Made by a program: the position numbers and the translations under genes. DNA of 64,000 bases from Thalassotalea_A litorea (GTDB lineage: Bacteria > Pseudomonadota > Gammaproteobacteria > Enterobacterales > Alteromonadaceae), in NCBI RefSeq assembly GCF_043642205.1, contig NZ_JBHZSG010000012.1, forward strand, positions 1 to 64,000. The letters run 5' to 3'. Numbering within the stretch: position 1 is the stretch's first letter; each line of letters begins with the position of its first letter. Shown here piece by piece: positions 35,680-43,980 of the stretch. The notes beneath the pieces were generated by a model. The model was not told the DNA's origin and made no database searches. It saw only the letters and a program-made list of their open reading frames with translations.

Positions 35680-36504
35680 TCATTGAGAAATTTTTTTGGC
35701 TTTGGCAAACCATTGCGAATGTTCAATATATTGCATCTCGGAGTCTTGTGGCAAGTTTTTGTTATCTATGTATTTTATCGTTTTAGGATGGGGATTTCCG
35801 ACACATATATCCAGCGCCAGACGTTCTGGCTGACAATAATGTCCCCGATGTATCATATTTGCGCTGAAGATCAAAGCATCACCGGCCTCGAGCGCGATTA
35901 GCCTGCTATCAGGCAATGCTTGATGACTTTCATGACCATTAGATTGTAATCGTACTTCCCGCTCATGAGCGGTATCCCAGCGTTTATGGGTACCAGGAAT
36001 CAATTCGATGCCCGTTTCGGCGATTAATGGGATACGAATATGTAAACTTAACATTGAATCCAAATCGTCTTGCTGCGCCACTTCAGTATCACCGCTATAT
36101 TGAAAATCCCGATGCCAATATGGCTTGCGACTGTGTTGGTAAGGGTTGAAGAACAATTGCGTATTGTGAAAATACAATTCATTTCCAAACATGCCTTCCA
36201 TGATTGCCAGTAATTTTTCTGGTATTAACATATTGAAGAATCGCCCTCTATCACGCTCCGGATATTGTCCATCAGAAAAATAGGTTGATGCGGTAAGGCT
36301 ATGCATGTTTACCATGCCATATTGCTGATAGTCTGACTGATTCTGTCGCATCCACAGGTCATGAATGCGTTTGACCTCGTTCATTAATGTCTGCAACCCA
36401 TCACCATGCAAACATTGCGGGATCACAAAATAGCCATCAGCTTGGTATTGCTGATAGTAGCTAGGAACGTTATGTTGCCTGGTATGAGGTTTTACGTCCG
36501 TCAA
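35680..36504 (-). CDS. Phytanoyl-CoA dioxygenase (PhyH) family protein
   Basis: 274-aa Fe(II)/2-oxoglutarate-dependent oxygenase-like protein. The iron site is HRD (WHRDFQY, about residue 130) with the distal histidine in MIHRGHY, and the 2-oxoglutarate-binding arginine is the R of CQPERLALD. ELIPGTHKRW is the family hallmark. The substrate is unknown; relatives hydroxylate phytanoyl-CoA, ectoine or chlorinated carriers. The start is ATG 36504. It lies just upstream of the GNAT gene on the same strand, and the repeat-rich spacer lies beyond its 5' end. Confidence 0.85.
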   Translation of the reverse strand: MTDVKPHTRQHNVPSYYQQYQADGYFVIPQCLHGDGLQTLMNEVKRIHDLWMRQNQSDYQQYGMVNMHSLTASTYFSDGQYPERDRGRFFNMLIPEKLLAIMEGMFGNELYFHNTQLFFNPYQHSRKPYWHRDFQYSGDTEVAQQDDLDSMLSLHIRIPLIAETGIELIPGTHKRWDTAHEREVRLQSNGHESHQALPDSRLIALEAGDALIFSANMIHRGHYCQPERLALDICVGNPHPKTIKYIDNKNLPQDSEMQYIEHSQWFAKAKKISQ

Positions 36505-36731
36505 ATTAAGTACCGGTTACTTTCATTGTATTGCTCGACATCCAAAATGGATAGTTGTCAGCGATTCTAAATTAGCGTTAGCTTTCGCCAAGGCACTATT
36601 CTCTCGCCTATAGATAATCAAAACACGTGCAAATAGATATGTCTAATTCATAAATATTATTTTAGCCGGACACCCTCCGTAGAACCAAACCTGGTTTGCG
36701 CAACGTTATTAAGACATAACTAATGTTATTG

Positions 36732-36740
36732 AGACACCCA
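36732..36740 (-). repeat. Inverted TGGGTGTCT copy upstream of the 38-bp array
   Basis: AGACACCCA, the reverse complement of the array motif, in the context TTGAGACACCCACCCCAC. It lies 91 nt before the first array unit and faces it, echoing the inverted layout at the transposase gene. An AGACATAAC string at 36712 and GGACACCCTCC at 36668 look like decayed copies. Confidence 0.55.
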
Positions 36741-36830
36741 CCCCACTGCGACATAAATTTAATCTCACTTTAAAACCAAATACACAGGTATTAGAGAACA
36801 GGAGAATCAGGTACGTTTAAAATTTAAACG

Positions 36831-37150
36831 TGGGTGTCTTGTTAAGAGAAAATTCCAAAGCTTAAACATGGGTGTCTTGTTAAGAGAAAATTCCAAAGCC
36901 TAAATATGGGTGTCTTGTTAAGAGAAAATTCCAAAGCTTAAACATGGGTGTCTTGATAAGAGAAAATCCCAAAGCCTAAACATGGGTGTCTTGATAAGAG
37001 AAAATCCCAAAGCTTAAAAATGGGTGTCTTGATAAGAGAAAATTCCAAAGCTTAAACATGGGTGTCTTGATAAGAGAAAATTCCAAAGCCTAAACATGGG
37101 TGTCTTGATAAGAGAAAAGACCAAAGCTTAAATATGGGTGATTTGATAAG
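36831..37150 (+). repeat. 38-bp tandem array built on TGGGTGTCTTG (nine units)
   Basis: TGGGTGTCTT begins at 36831, 36869, 36907, 36945, 36983, 37021, 37059, 37097 and 37135 (the last as TGGGTGATTTG): an exact 38-bp period with eight full units and a partial ninth. Each unit continues with GTTAAGAGAAAATTCC or GATAAGAGAAAATCCC, then AAAGCTTAAACA or AAAGCCTAAACA. Variation is limited to a few positions. It fills most of the spacer between the PhyH gene 5' side and the glnS terminator. There is no ORF and no unique spacers, so it is a minisatellite of the TGGRTGTCT family. Confidence 0.92.
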
Positions 37151-37180
37151 TTCGTTGATAAGTTAATAAACTCTATAAAC

Positions 37181-37207
37181 AAAAACGGAACCATAATGGT
37201 TCCGTTT
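37181..37207 (-). terminator. Terminator of glnS
   Basis: AAACGGAACC-ATTAT-GGTTCCGTTTTTG on the minus strand. It lies 34 nt beyond the glnS stop and ends the transcript before the 38-bp array. Confidence 0.88.
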
Positions 37208-37240
37208 AACAGGATGAAGTTACTGCGCTACAACCAAATG

Positions 37241-38911
37241 CTAGCCAGAGATTTTCGCCCAGGTGTCACGCAGGCCAACAGTTCGGTTGAATACTAGATT
37301 ATCGGTGTTACCGTCCTTGTTATCCAGACAGAAATAACCCTGGCGCTCAAACTGATAGGCTTTTTCTGCTTCGGCACTCGCCAGTGACGGCTCGACCTTA
37401 GCCCCTTTAATCACAGTTAAAGAGTCTGGATTAATAACGCTATGGAAATCTTCGGCACTGGCCGGGTTTGCAACGGTAAATAAACGATCGTACAAACGAA
37501 CTTCCGCGTCTAAGCTTTCGCTCGCACTTACCCAGTGGATCACCCCTTTTACTTTGCGACCGTCAGCTGGATTTTTCCCTAATGTATCTGCATCGTAGGT
37601 ACAATAAATCGTCGTGACATTGCCATCTTCGTCTTTTTCCACGCGCTCGGCTTTGATCACATAGGCGCCACGTAAACGAACTTCTTTGCCAAGAACCAAA
37701 CGCTTGTATTTCTTGTTTGCTTCTTCACGAAAATCTTCCGCTTCAATAAATACCTCGCGAGTAAATGGCACTTCACGAGTGCCCATGGCATCATCGTTCG
37801 GGTGGTTTTTCACCGTTAAGGTTTCCAATTTACCGGCTTCAAAATTTTCAATGACAACACGAATAGGATCAAGAACCGCCATTGCTCTGGGAGCCGACTC
37901 ATTTAAATCTTCACGAATACAAGCTTCTAAAACGCCCATCTCAACAGTGTTGTCCATTTTCGTGACACCAATTCGTTTACAAAACTCACGAATGGATTCT
38001 GGCGTATAACCACGGCGGCGAAACCCTGCGATGGTCGGCATCCGAGGATCGTTCCAGCCATTAACGAGTTTCTCCTCAACCAGTGCATTGAGTTTACGTT
38101 TACTCATCACTGTATATTCAAGATTCAAACGAGAAAATTCATATTGACGAGGCTGAGTTTCAATCGAAATGTTGTCAATTACCCAATCATACAGGCGGCG
38201 ATTGTCCTGGAATTCCAACGTACAGAGAGAATGGGTGATATTTTCGATGGCATCCGAAATACAATGGGTGAAATCATACATTGGGTAGATACACCACTTA
38301 TCACCGGTTTGATGGTGATGGGCAAACTTAACTCGGTAAATTACCGGGTCACGCATACACATAAAACTCGAAGACATATCGATTTTTGCGCGCAGCGAAC
38401 ATTCACCTTCTTTGAACTCACCGTTTTTCATTTTTTCAAATAACGCCAGGTTCTCTTCTACCGCAGTATCTCGGTATGGGCTATTTTTGCCCGGTGCAGT
38501 CAGAGTCCCACGGTATTCACGCATTTCTTCGGCATTTAAAAAGTCCACATAAGCCAATCCTTTTTCGATTAGCTCAACCGCGTAACCATACAGGCGATCA
38601 AAATAGTCGGAAGAATAACGAATGTCACCAGACCATTCAAAACCAAGCCATTTTACGTCTTCCTGAATTGAGTTAACGTAATCGATATCTTCTTTTTCAG
38701 GGTTGGTATCATCAAAGCGCAAGTTACACTGGCCTTGATAGTCCTGAGCAATCCCAAAATTCAGGCAAATAGACTTTGCGTGACCAATGTGCAAATAGCC
38801 ATTGGGTTCAGGAGGAAAACGGGTATGAACGCCAGTGTGCTTACCTGAATTTAAGTCAGCATCGATGATTTGGCGAATAAAGTTGCTCGGACGGCTTTCA
38901 GTTTCCGACAT
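37241..38911 (-). CDS. glnS: Glutamine-tRNA ligase
   Basis: 556-aa class I synthetase. The HIGH motif is in PPEPNGYLHIGHAKS (residues 33-47) and the KMSKS-type loop is VMSKRK near 270. The C-terminal half is the two-beta-barrel anticodon-binding region typical of GlnRS. Length equals that of E. coli GlnRS (554-556). It charges tRNA-Gln directly in the cytoplasm. It is monocistronic, with its own terminator. Confidence 0.98.
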   Translation of the reverse strand: MSETESRPSNFIRQIIDADLNSGKHTGVHTRFPPEPNGYLHIGHAKSICLNFGIAQDYQGQCNLRFDDTNPEKEDIDYVNSIQEDVKWLGFEWSGDIRYSSDYFDRLYGYAVELIEKGLAYVDFLNAEEMREYRGTLTAPGKNSPYRDTAVEENLALFEKMKNGEFKEGECSLRAKIDMSSSFMCMRDPVIYRVKFAHHHQTGDKWCIYPMYDFTHCISDAIENITHSLCTLEFQDNRRLYDWVIDNISIETQPRQYEFSRLNLEYTVMSKRKLNALVEEKLVNGWNDPRMPTIAGFRRRGYTPESIREFCKRIGVTKMDNTVEMGVLEACIREDLNESAPRAMAVLDPIRVVIENFEAGKLETLTVKNHPNDDAMGTREVPFTREVFIEAEDFREEANKKYKRLVLGKEVRLRGAYVIKAERVEKDEDGNVTTIYCTYDADTLGKNPADGRKVKGVIHWVSASESLDAEVRLYDRLFTVANPASAEDFHSVINPDSLTVIKGAKVEPSLASAEAEKAYQFERQGYFCLDNKDGNTDNLVFNRTVGLRDTWAKISG

Positions 38912-39174
38912 CTAGTGAACCTCAAAAAAATACTTAATAATTTAAATAAATAACGCCGCATTATAGCAACACTATTTGTTATCTAATAGGGGCGAATGCC
39001 AATTCTTACAAGTAGATGGCCTTTAAATGGGGGTGAAAAATGGTTAATGCAAGGCCACTTCGAATGGCAATGACAATTGTCGTTCGAATTCCCGTAATCG
39101 AGCTTATATTTTTAAGTACACGCTTGCCAAAAATCGATATTTAAACGAAACGTCTAACACCATTTTTGAGCGAA

Positions 39175-39645
39175 TTATTGCGGTGCTTTGGCCATCAGTG
39201 CCTCAAACCTTTGCTCAAGCTCTTGTTCGCTTACATCTTCGGTGTGCGTCGCAAGTGTCCAGGTATGGCCAAACGGGTCGATAAGGGTTCCGGCTCTGTC
39301 TCCGTAAAATTGATCCTCAACGTTGCGAACCACCTCTGCCCCGGCACCAATGGCTTGTGCAAACGCGGTGTCCACATCGTTTATATAAATCATTAGACTA
39401 ACGGCAGATCCGCCTAAACTATCGGGGCTAACAAAATTCATTTGTGGTTGTTCATCGGCAAGCATAACATGACTATTACCTATCAAAAGCTCACCATGGG
39501 CGACACCGCCTCCTGGAATTTCCAGAACCAGTTTCACTTCTGCGTCAAACGCCTGTTGATAAAACTCGATGGCGGCAAGCGCATTTTTGCAAATTAAGTA
39601 GGGTGTGACTGAGTGATAGCCGTCAGGAATTGCTTTGGCGGTCAT
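39175..39645 (-). CDS. VOC family protein (PhnB/glyoxalase-like)
   Basis: 156-aa protein of the vicinal-oxygen-chelate superfamily, PhnB-like type. The N-terminal part (IPDGYHSVTPYLICKNALAAIEFYQQAF) is the standard start, with GGGVAHGELLIGNSHVMLADE in the middle and YGDRAGTLIDPFGHTW(TLATH) near the end. Start ATG 39645 is supported by AGGTGA 7 nt upstream; the open frame extends to 39690. Metal or substrate cannot be named. It is located between glnS and the tRNA-Asp cluster. Confidence 0.88.
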   Translation of the reverse strand: MTAKAIPDGYHSVTPYLICKNALAAIEFYQQAFDAEVKLVLEIPGGGVAHGELLIGNSHVMLADEQPQMNFVSPDSLGGSAVSLMIYINDVDTAFAQAIGAGAEVVRNVEDQFYGDRAGTLIDPFGHTWTLATHTEDVSEQELEQRFEALMAKAPQ

Positions 39646-39766
39646 GGTATTCACCTTTTTGGCCTGATAATTTTCAAGAATAGCAGACAAATCAGATAAA
39701 TAGAGAAGAAAAAGGCTTCGTTAAATAACGACAAGATTGAAAAGTGTAGATGGATATAAGAAATGT

Positions 39767-39842
39767 TGGCGGAGTGGACGGGACTCGAACCCGCGACCCC
39801 CGGCGTGACAGGCCGGTATTCTAACCAACTGAACTACCACTC
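39767..39842 (-). tRNA. tRNA-Asp (anticodon GTC), one base lost in gap
   Basis: Acceptor GAGTGG (first G missing in the N-run) pairs with CCACTCC; the anticodon stem CCGGC/GCCGG encloses CTGTCAC with anticodon GTC; CCA is encoded. The 5' first base lies in the adjacent gap; the full gene would be 77 nt. Confidence 0.95.
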
Positions 39843-39942
39843 NNNNNNNNNNNNNNNNNNNNNNNNNNNNNNNNNNNNNNNNNNNNNNNNNNNNNNNNNN
39901 NNNNNNNNNNNNNNNNNNNNNNNNNNNNNNNNNNNNNNNNNN
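39843..39942. other. Assembly gap of 100 N
   Basis: A second run of exactly 100 unknown bases, again bordered by copies of one tRNA (Asp). Placeholder length; additional tRNA-Asp genes may be collapsed here. Confidence 0.95.
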
Positions 39943-40017
39943 GCGGAGTGGACGGGACTCGAACCCGCGACCCCCGGCGTGACAGGCCGGTATTCTAACC
40001 AACTGAACTACCACTCC
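39943..40017 (-). tRNA. tRNA-Asp (anticodon GTC), CCA partly in gap
   Basis: The same tRNA-Asp, complete from the first acceptor base to the first A-less position of the CCA tail; the last two tail bases are in the gap. It is the 5'-most visible tRNA of this minus-strand array. Confidence 0.95.
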
Positions 40018-40130
40018 GCATCTCGGTCTTTGCTCAACATGTCGTTGAATGCGGCGGGAATAATACGGTTATGGATTACATGAGTCAACACTTTTTTCAG
40101 ATAAAACTTACTGACTGAACAAATGTCGAC

Positions 40131-40150
40131 CAAAACGGCGAAAGTCGCCG
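40131..40150 (-). terminator. Possible terminator of dnaQ
   Basis: CGGCGA-CTT-TCGCCG hairpin followed by TTTTGG on the minus strand, 24 nt beyond the dnaQ stop. The T-run is short. Confidence 0.5.
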
Positions 40151-40173
40151 CTAGCTTGCATATTTATTGAGCT

Positions 40174-40914
40174 TTATTCGGTTGCAATGTCTTCGACGGA
40201 TAATCGCCAAATCGGTGCGCTACCTTTCTTTTCAACCGTATCCAGACGAGCTTCGTGGTCTTTTAACTCTTCAGCGTTGGCCATGATCACCGGTAATGGG
40301 TTGCGATTCGATTCGATTCTCCGAATACCTGCTGTAGCCCCTTCATCGCCATCGCCATGTTGCAAATTCAACGTATTTTGCAGTCTGGTCATTTCGATAT
40401 AGACGAAAGCCAGCAACTGTGCATCAATCAATGCACCGTGATAGGTACGATCCACTAACTTATCTACGCGATAAAATCTCGCCAGATAATCCAACGTTTT
40501 GGGTGAGCCAAATTCATCTCGAGACACTTTTAACGTATCGGTAACGGTACAGATATCATGGGTCATTGGCAGACCGCGATTTACCATGGCAAATTCATGA
40601 TCCATAAAGCCGACGTCAAATTTAGCATTATGGATGACCAGTTCAGCGCCACGAATAAATTCTATAAACTCATTAGCCACCTGGTGGAACAAAGGTTTGT
40701 CTGCAAGAAAGTCATTGGTCAGACCGTGGACGTCGATAACTTCCTGCTCCATTTCCATTTGCGGGTTAATGTAAACATGGTAATTGCGACCGGTTAACCG
40801 GCGGTCAATCATTTCGACACAGCCAATTTCAACAATTCGATGTCCAGCTTTTGGATCAATACCCGTTGTTTCTGTATCGAGAATGATTAATCGTTCTTGT
40901 TGTGTTTCTTGCAC
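40174..40914 (-). CDS. dnaQ: DNA polymerase III epsilon subunit (proofreading exonuclease)
   Basis: 246-aa DEDDh exonuclease. Exo I LDTETTGID has D13 and E15; Exo II is HNAKFDVGFMDHE; Exo III is HGALIDAQLLAFVY, with the catalytic His and Asp. The C-terminal tail (about 190-246) is the segment that binds the polymerase alpha subunit; a clamp-binding motif resembling QLSLPL is not obvious. It corrects replication errors in the holoenzyme core. It is divergent from rnhA with 143 nt between them, as in E. coli. Confidence 0.95.
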   Translation of the reverse strand: MQETQQERLIILDTETTGIDPKAGHRIVEIGCVEMIDRRLTGRNYHVYINPQMEMEQEVIDVHGLTNDFLADKPLFHQVANEFIEFIRGAELVIHNAKFDVGFMDHEFAMVNRGLPMTHDICTVTDTLKVSRDEFGSPKTLDYLARFYRVDKLVDRTYHGALIDAQLLAFVYIEMTRLQNTLNLQHGDGDEGATAGIRRIESNRNPLPVIMANAEELKDHEARLDTVEKKGSAPIWRLSVEDIATE

Positions 40915-41057
40915 TTGATGTACCTGACAAATAAAGAATAATGACTTAACAAAATAGCCACGGGAAATTTTATCGGTCGTTGATAAAACCCCAAGCCGAA
41001 AAATTAGTATGATGGTACACTGGCACCAGCAATAAGCAAAGTAAGAATAATCAGCCT

Positions 41058-41522
41058 ATGAAAAAACACGTGGATATATACACTGACGGCTCATGCCTCG
41101 GTAACCCGGGACCGGGCGGGTACGGAGCGTTACTGATATATAAAGAACACCGTAAAGAACTCTCGCAAGGCTATAAGTTAACCACCAATAACCGTATGGA
41201 AATGTTGGCGACTATTGTAGCTTTGGAATCATTGAAAGAGAGTTGTGATATCACCTTAACGACGGATAGTCAGTATGTTCGACAAGGCATAACACAATGG
41301 ATCCACAATTGGATCAGAAATAACTGGCGAACAAGCGCAAAGCAACCGGTTAAAAATGCAGATCTTTGGAAACGTTTGTATCAGGAAACTCAGCGTCATA
41401 AAATTGACTGGAAATGGGTAAAAGGTCATTCTGGCCACCCTGAAAATGAGCGGGTTGATGATTTGGCCCGTACCGCTGCGGAAGGTAAAAATTTAATCGA
41501 AGATGTAGGCTATCAGGAGTAA
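41058..41522 (+). CDS. rnhA: Ribonuclease HI
   Basis: 154-aa enzyme that cleaves RNA in RNA-DNA hybrids. The four carboxylates fall at the same positions as in E. coli: D10 (YTDGSCLGNPGPGG), E48 (NRMEML), D70 (TTDSQYV) and D134 (ERVDDLA), with the catalytic H124 in KGHSGHPENE. It is divergently transcribed from dnaQ. Confidence 0.97.
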   Translation: MKKHVDIYTDGSCLGNPGPGGYGALLIYKEHRKELSQGYKLTTNNRMEMLATIVALESLKESCDITLTTDSQYVRQGITQWIHNWIRNNWRTSAKQPVKNADLWKRLYQETQRHKIDWKWVKGHSGHPENERVDDLARTAAEGKNLIEDVGYQE

Positions 41523-41599
41523 ATACGGTAAGTTACTACGTCATAAGAATCGGACCCACATTATCGAGCCGATATTTTAATAAATTCTCAGGATGAATT

Positions 41600-42460
41600 A
41601 TGAACCCGGATATTAAAGCATTTTTCCATCAGGCATCATTCACTTTGACCTACGTAGTCTCCTGCCCGCAAACCCGGCAATGCGCGATTATTGACCCAGC
41701 GCTGGATTTCGACCCGATAGCCTGTCAAATCAGTTCTCAGTTTAGTGACCAATTGATTCAATACATTCAGGATAACCAACTTAACTTATCCTATATTCTG
41801 GAAACTCACGCTCACGCAGACCACATTTCCAGCGCCAGCTATTTAAAATCAAAATTAGGGGGCGAAATCGGCATCAGCGCAAACATCAAACGTACTCAAT
41901 CGGCCTTCAAAGTGATTTTTAATATGGCCAAGCAGCTCAATGAAGGGGCTCAGCACTTTGATCGATTACTGCGTGAAGGCGATAGCCTAGCGCTTGGTAA
42001 CCTATCCATTGATGTTCTGGAAACCCCCGGCCATACCCCTGATAGCATTACCTTTGTCATCGGCAAACACGCTTTTATAGGTGATACCCTATTTATGCCG
42101 GATTCCGGCAGTGCCCGTTGTGACTTTCCTGGCGGTGATGCGCGACTGCTGTATTCTTCAATACAAAAATTATACGCACTGGGCGATGCAACCTGTCTCT
42201 ATATGTGTCATGACTATCAACCGCAAGGCAGAGCATTAGCCTTTCAATGCACTGTCGCTGAGCAGAAACAGCAAAACATTCAGGTTCGTGAAGGTGTCGC
42301 TGAGCAAGATTACGTAAAAATCAGAGAAGCACGAGACGCGACATTAGCTAATCCAACTCTTCTATTCCCTTCCCTGCAATGCAATATTCGGGCAGGAAAA
42401 TTACCGATACCTGAAGATAATGGTCAGGTATATTTCAAACTTCCGGTGAACGTCGCTTAA
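41600..42460 (+). CDS. MBL-fold persulfide dioxygenase-like protein (BLH type)
   Basis: 286-aa metallo-beta-lactamase-fold protein. The metal-binding ETHAHADH (H70, H72, D74, H75), the third histidine in TPGHTPDS and the DTLFMPDSGSARCDFPGGDA segment are shared with the Agrobacterium/Xylella BigR-operon protein BLH and with ETHE1. These are non-haem iron persulfide dioxygenases used in sulfide detoxification. The C-terminal stretch (VAEQKQQNI to PEDNGQVYFKLPVN) also matches that group. Function is inferred from similarity; no regulator or rhodanese is adjacent. It lies 77 nt behind rnhA and ends 4 nt into the next gene on the opposite strand. Confidence 0.85.
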   Translation: MNPDIKAFFHQASFTLTYVVSCPQTRQCAIIDPALDFDPIACQISSQFSDQLIQYIQDNQLNLSYILETHAHADHISSASYLKSKLGGEIGISANIKRTQSAFKVIFNMAKQLNEGAQHFDRLLREGDSLALGNLSIDVLETPGHTPDSITFVIGKHAFIGDTLFMPDSGSARCDFPGGDARLLYSSIQKLYALGDATCLYMCHDYQPQGRALAFQCTVAEQKQQNIQVREGVAEQDYVKIREARDATLANPTLLFPSLQCNIRAGKLPIPEDNGQVYFKLPVNVA

Positions 42461-42987
42461 TTATTTAAGCGGCTCTTCCCTTTCCCAGTTTCGTCTTTTA
42501 CAAGCTCAGGAAACTCGGCCAAATTAAGGCGCACCCGGGGAAGCAGGATCCCCGATGCTATCACTATCATGGCTAAAATCCATTGCACGTAAACCTGCGT
42601 GCCGATTTTTCCCTGCCAGATAATGCTATAGATACTAAACAAAACCGCTTCAATAATCAGTATCGCTAACGCCACCCAAATCATCCTTGGCCACAAAAAC
42701 CTGACCAGAGGCGAGGCATCGGGTTTTCTGAAAAACACCACATAAGCAAACAATAACGACGGTACAGATACCGCTAAAGCGACATAAAACGTTTGTGGAA
42801 CTGGATACGCTAACTGAATGAGCTGCAATTTATCACGCATGTTCACCAACGACAGCAAGCCCACCAGGTACGCTCGATTCAGATATATCATGACCAGATA
42901 AAACCACCACGACAACTTTAGGCATTGGTGGCGATCAAAATCTTTTAATGAGTACTTGGCATATGGATGTACTGCTTTCTTATCCAT
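42457..42987 (-). CDS. DUF2919 family inner-membrane protein
   Basis: 176-aa protein with four predicted membrane helices (about residues 25-48, 65-85, 97-117 and 125-150). The N-terminal soluble segment HPYAKYSLKDFDRHQCLK is followed by a tryptophan-rich start of helix 1, the pattern of the YfeZ-like DUF2919 family. Function is unknown. Its stop overlaps the tail of the converging MBL gene by 4 nt. It is probably cotranscribed with the DUF599 gene, 21 nt upstream. Confidence 0.75.
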   Translation of the reverse strand: MDKKAVHPYAKYSLKDFDRHQCLKLSWWFYLVMIYLNRAYLVGLLSLVNMRDKLQLIQLAYPVPQTFYVALAVSVPSLLFAYVVFFRKPDASPLVRFLWPRMIWVALAILIIEAVLFSIYSIIWQGKIGTQVYVQWILAMIVIASGILLPRVRLNLAEFPELVKDETGKGKSRLNN

Positions 42988-43008
42988 CGGGCTTTCTTAG
43001 TCCAAAAT

Positions 43009-43725
43009 CTAATGCGGGAACAGATCCGCAAAATCGTCTTCGAGGTTATTAATCGCGGCTTTAATCGCAACTAAAGCACGGGATTTAAACTCACGATAAT
43101 ACAAGATATAAACAACCATAAGGCTGCTAAAAATGAATAGTAATGGGTGGAAGAACCAACAAAGTGCAGCTAATGCAAAATAATAAGACCGCAACCCATA
43201 GTTATACGCATGTCCGGCCTGATCCTGAACTACCGCCATTTGCTTGGCGTAATCTATCAAATTTTGCTTTTTGGTGCCTTCTTCAAATGGCGCCGCCCCC
43301 ATCATGATATTAACAAAGCCATACTGGCGCATCGACCAGGTAAACTGGAAAAATGCCATAACAAAAATAATGACCAACAGGCTCAATTTAATCTGGATTA
43401 AAATGGGCGTTTTTTCTGCCGCATACGGGATTGCAGATAACATGCTGGAGACATTATCCACTTGGGTGAATAACGTTAAAACACCGGCAAGAACCAGCAT
43501 GGTAGACGAGGCAAAAAATGCCACGTGGCGATCAAGATTAGATAACATAGCGGCATCAGATACCCGGATATCGTGATCAAACACATGCCGCATCCAGATG
43601 ATCCGCGTTTGATGCAAACAGCGTGAAAGACACGGTGTGGTTTTAGCTTTATGTCGTGAAAACTGGGTATAGCCGACCCAGCTAGCAACAAAAATGAAAA
43701 GCGCGAAGTAATCTAATACTGTCAA
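43009..43725 (-). CDS. DUF599 family membrane protein
   Basis: 238-aa polytopic protein with about four membrane helices (3-20, 68-92, 110-130 and 185-215). A conserved soluble region after helix 1 contains RHVFDHDIRVSDAAMLSNLDRHVAFFASST, and ...AGHAYNYGLRSYYFALAALCWF lies near the end. This pattern is DUF599, widespread in bacteria and plants without known function. It shares a transcript with the DUF2919 gene downstream. Confidence 0.8.
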   Translation of the reverse strand: MTVLDYFALFIFVASWVGYTQFSRHKAKTTPCLSRCLHQTRIIWMRHVFDHDIRVSDAAMLSNLDRHVAFFASSTMLVLAGVLTLFTQVDNVSSMLSAIPYAAEKTPILIQIKLSLLVIIFVMAFFQFTWSMRQYGFVNIMMGAAPFEEGTKKQNLIDYAKQMAVVQDQAGHAYNYGLRSYYFALAALCWFFHPLLFIFSSLMVVYILYYREFKSRALVAIKAAINNLEDDFADLFPH

Positions 43726-43980
43726 TGTCCAATCTCCTTGATAATCCGGGCTATTATGCCTAAAACAAAGTCATTATTCGACACACATATCTTAAATTTG
43801 TCGTTTTTTCTGTCCTTTCCAGCCCATTAAACACACCCTAAGCAGCTGTTAAATATAACGTTTATATTGCGCCGTAACAAAAATTTACAATTTGACATAA
43901 ACACCGAATAAAGGTATAAAAAACCAAACGTTTTCGGTATCCCGGAAAAATAAAAATAACAGCAAAAATAGGAAGTTTGA

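Noticed and set aside
36831..37150. CRISPR-like regular array
   Set aside because: The whole 38-bp unit is conserved; there are no unique spacers and no cas genes nearby. It is a tandem minisatellite.
39721..40083. Open frames on both strands across the second run of N
   Set aside because: Same artefact: tRNA-Asp sequence read as protein through the gap.
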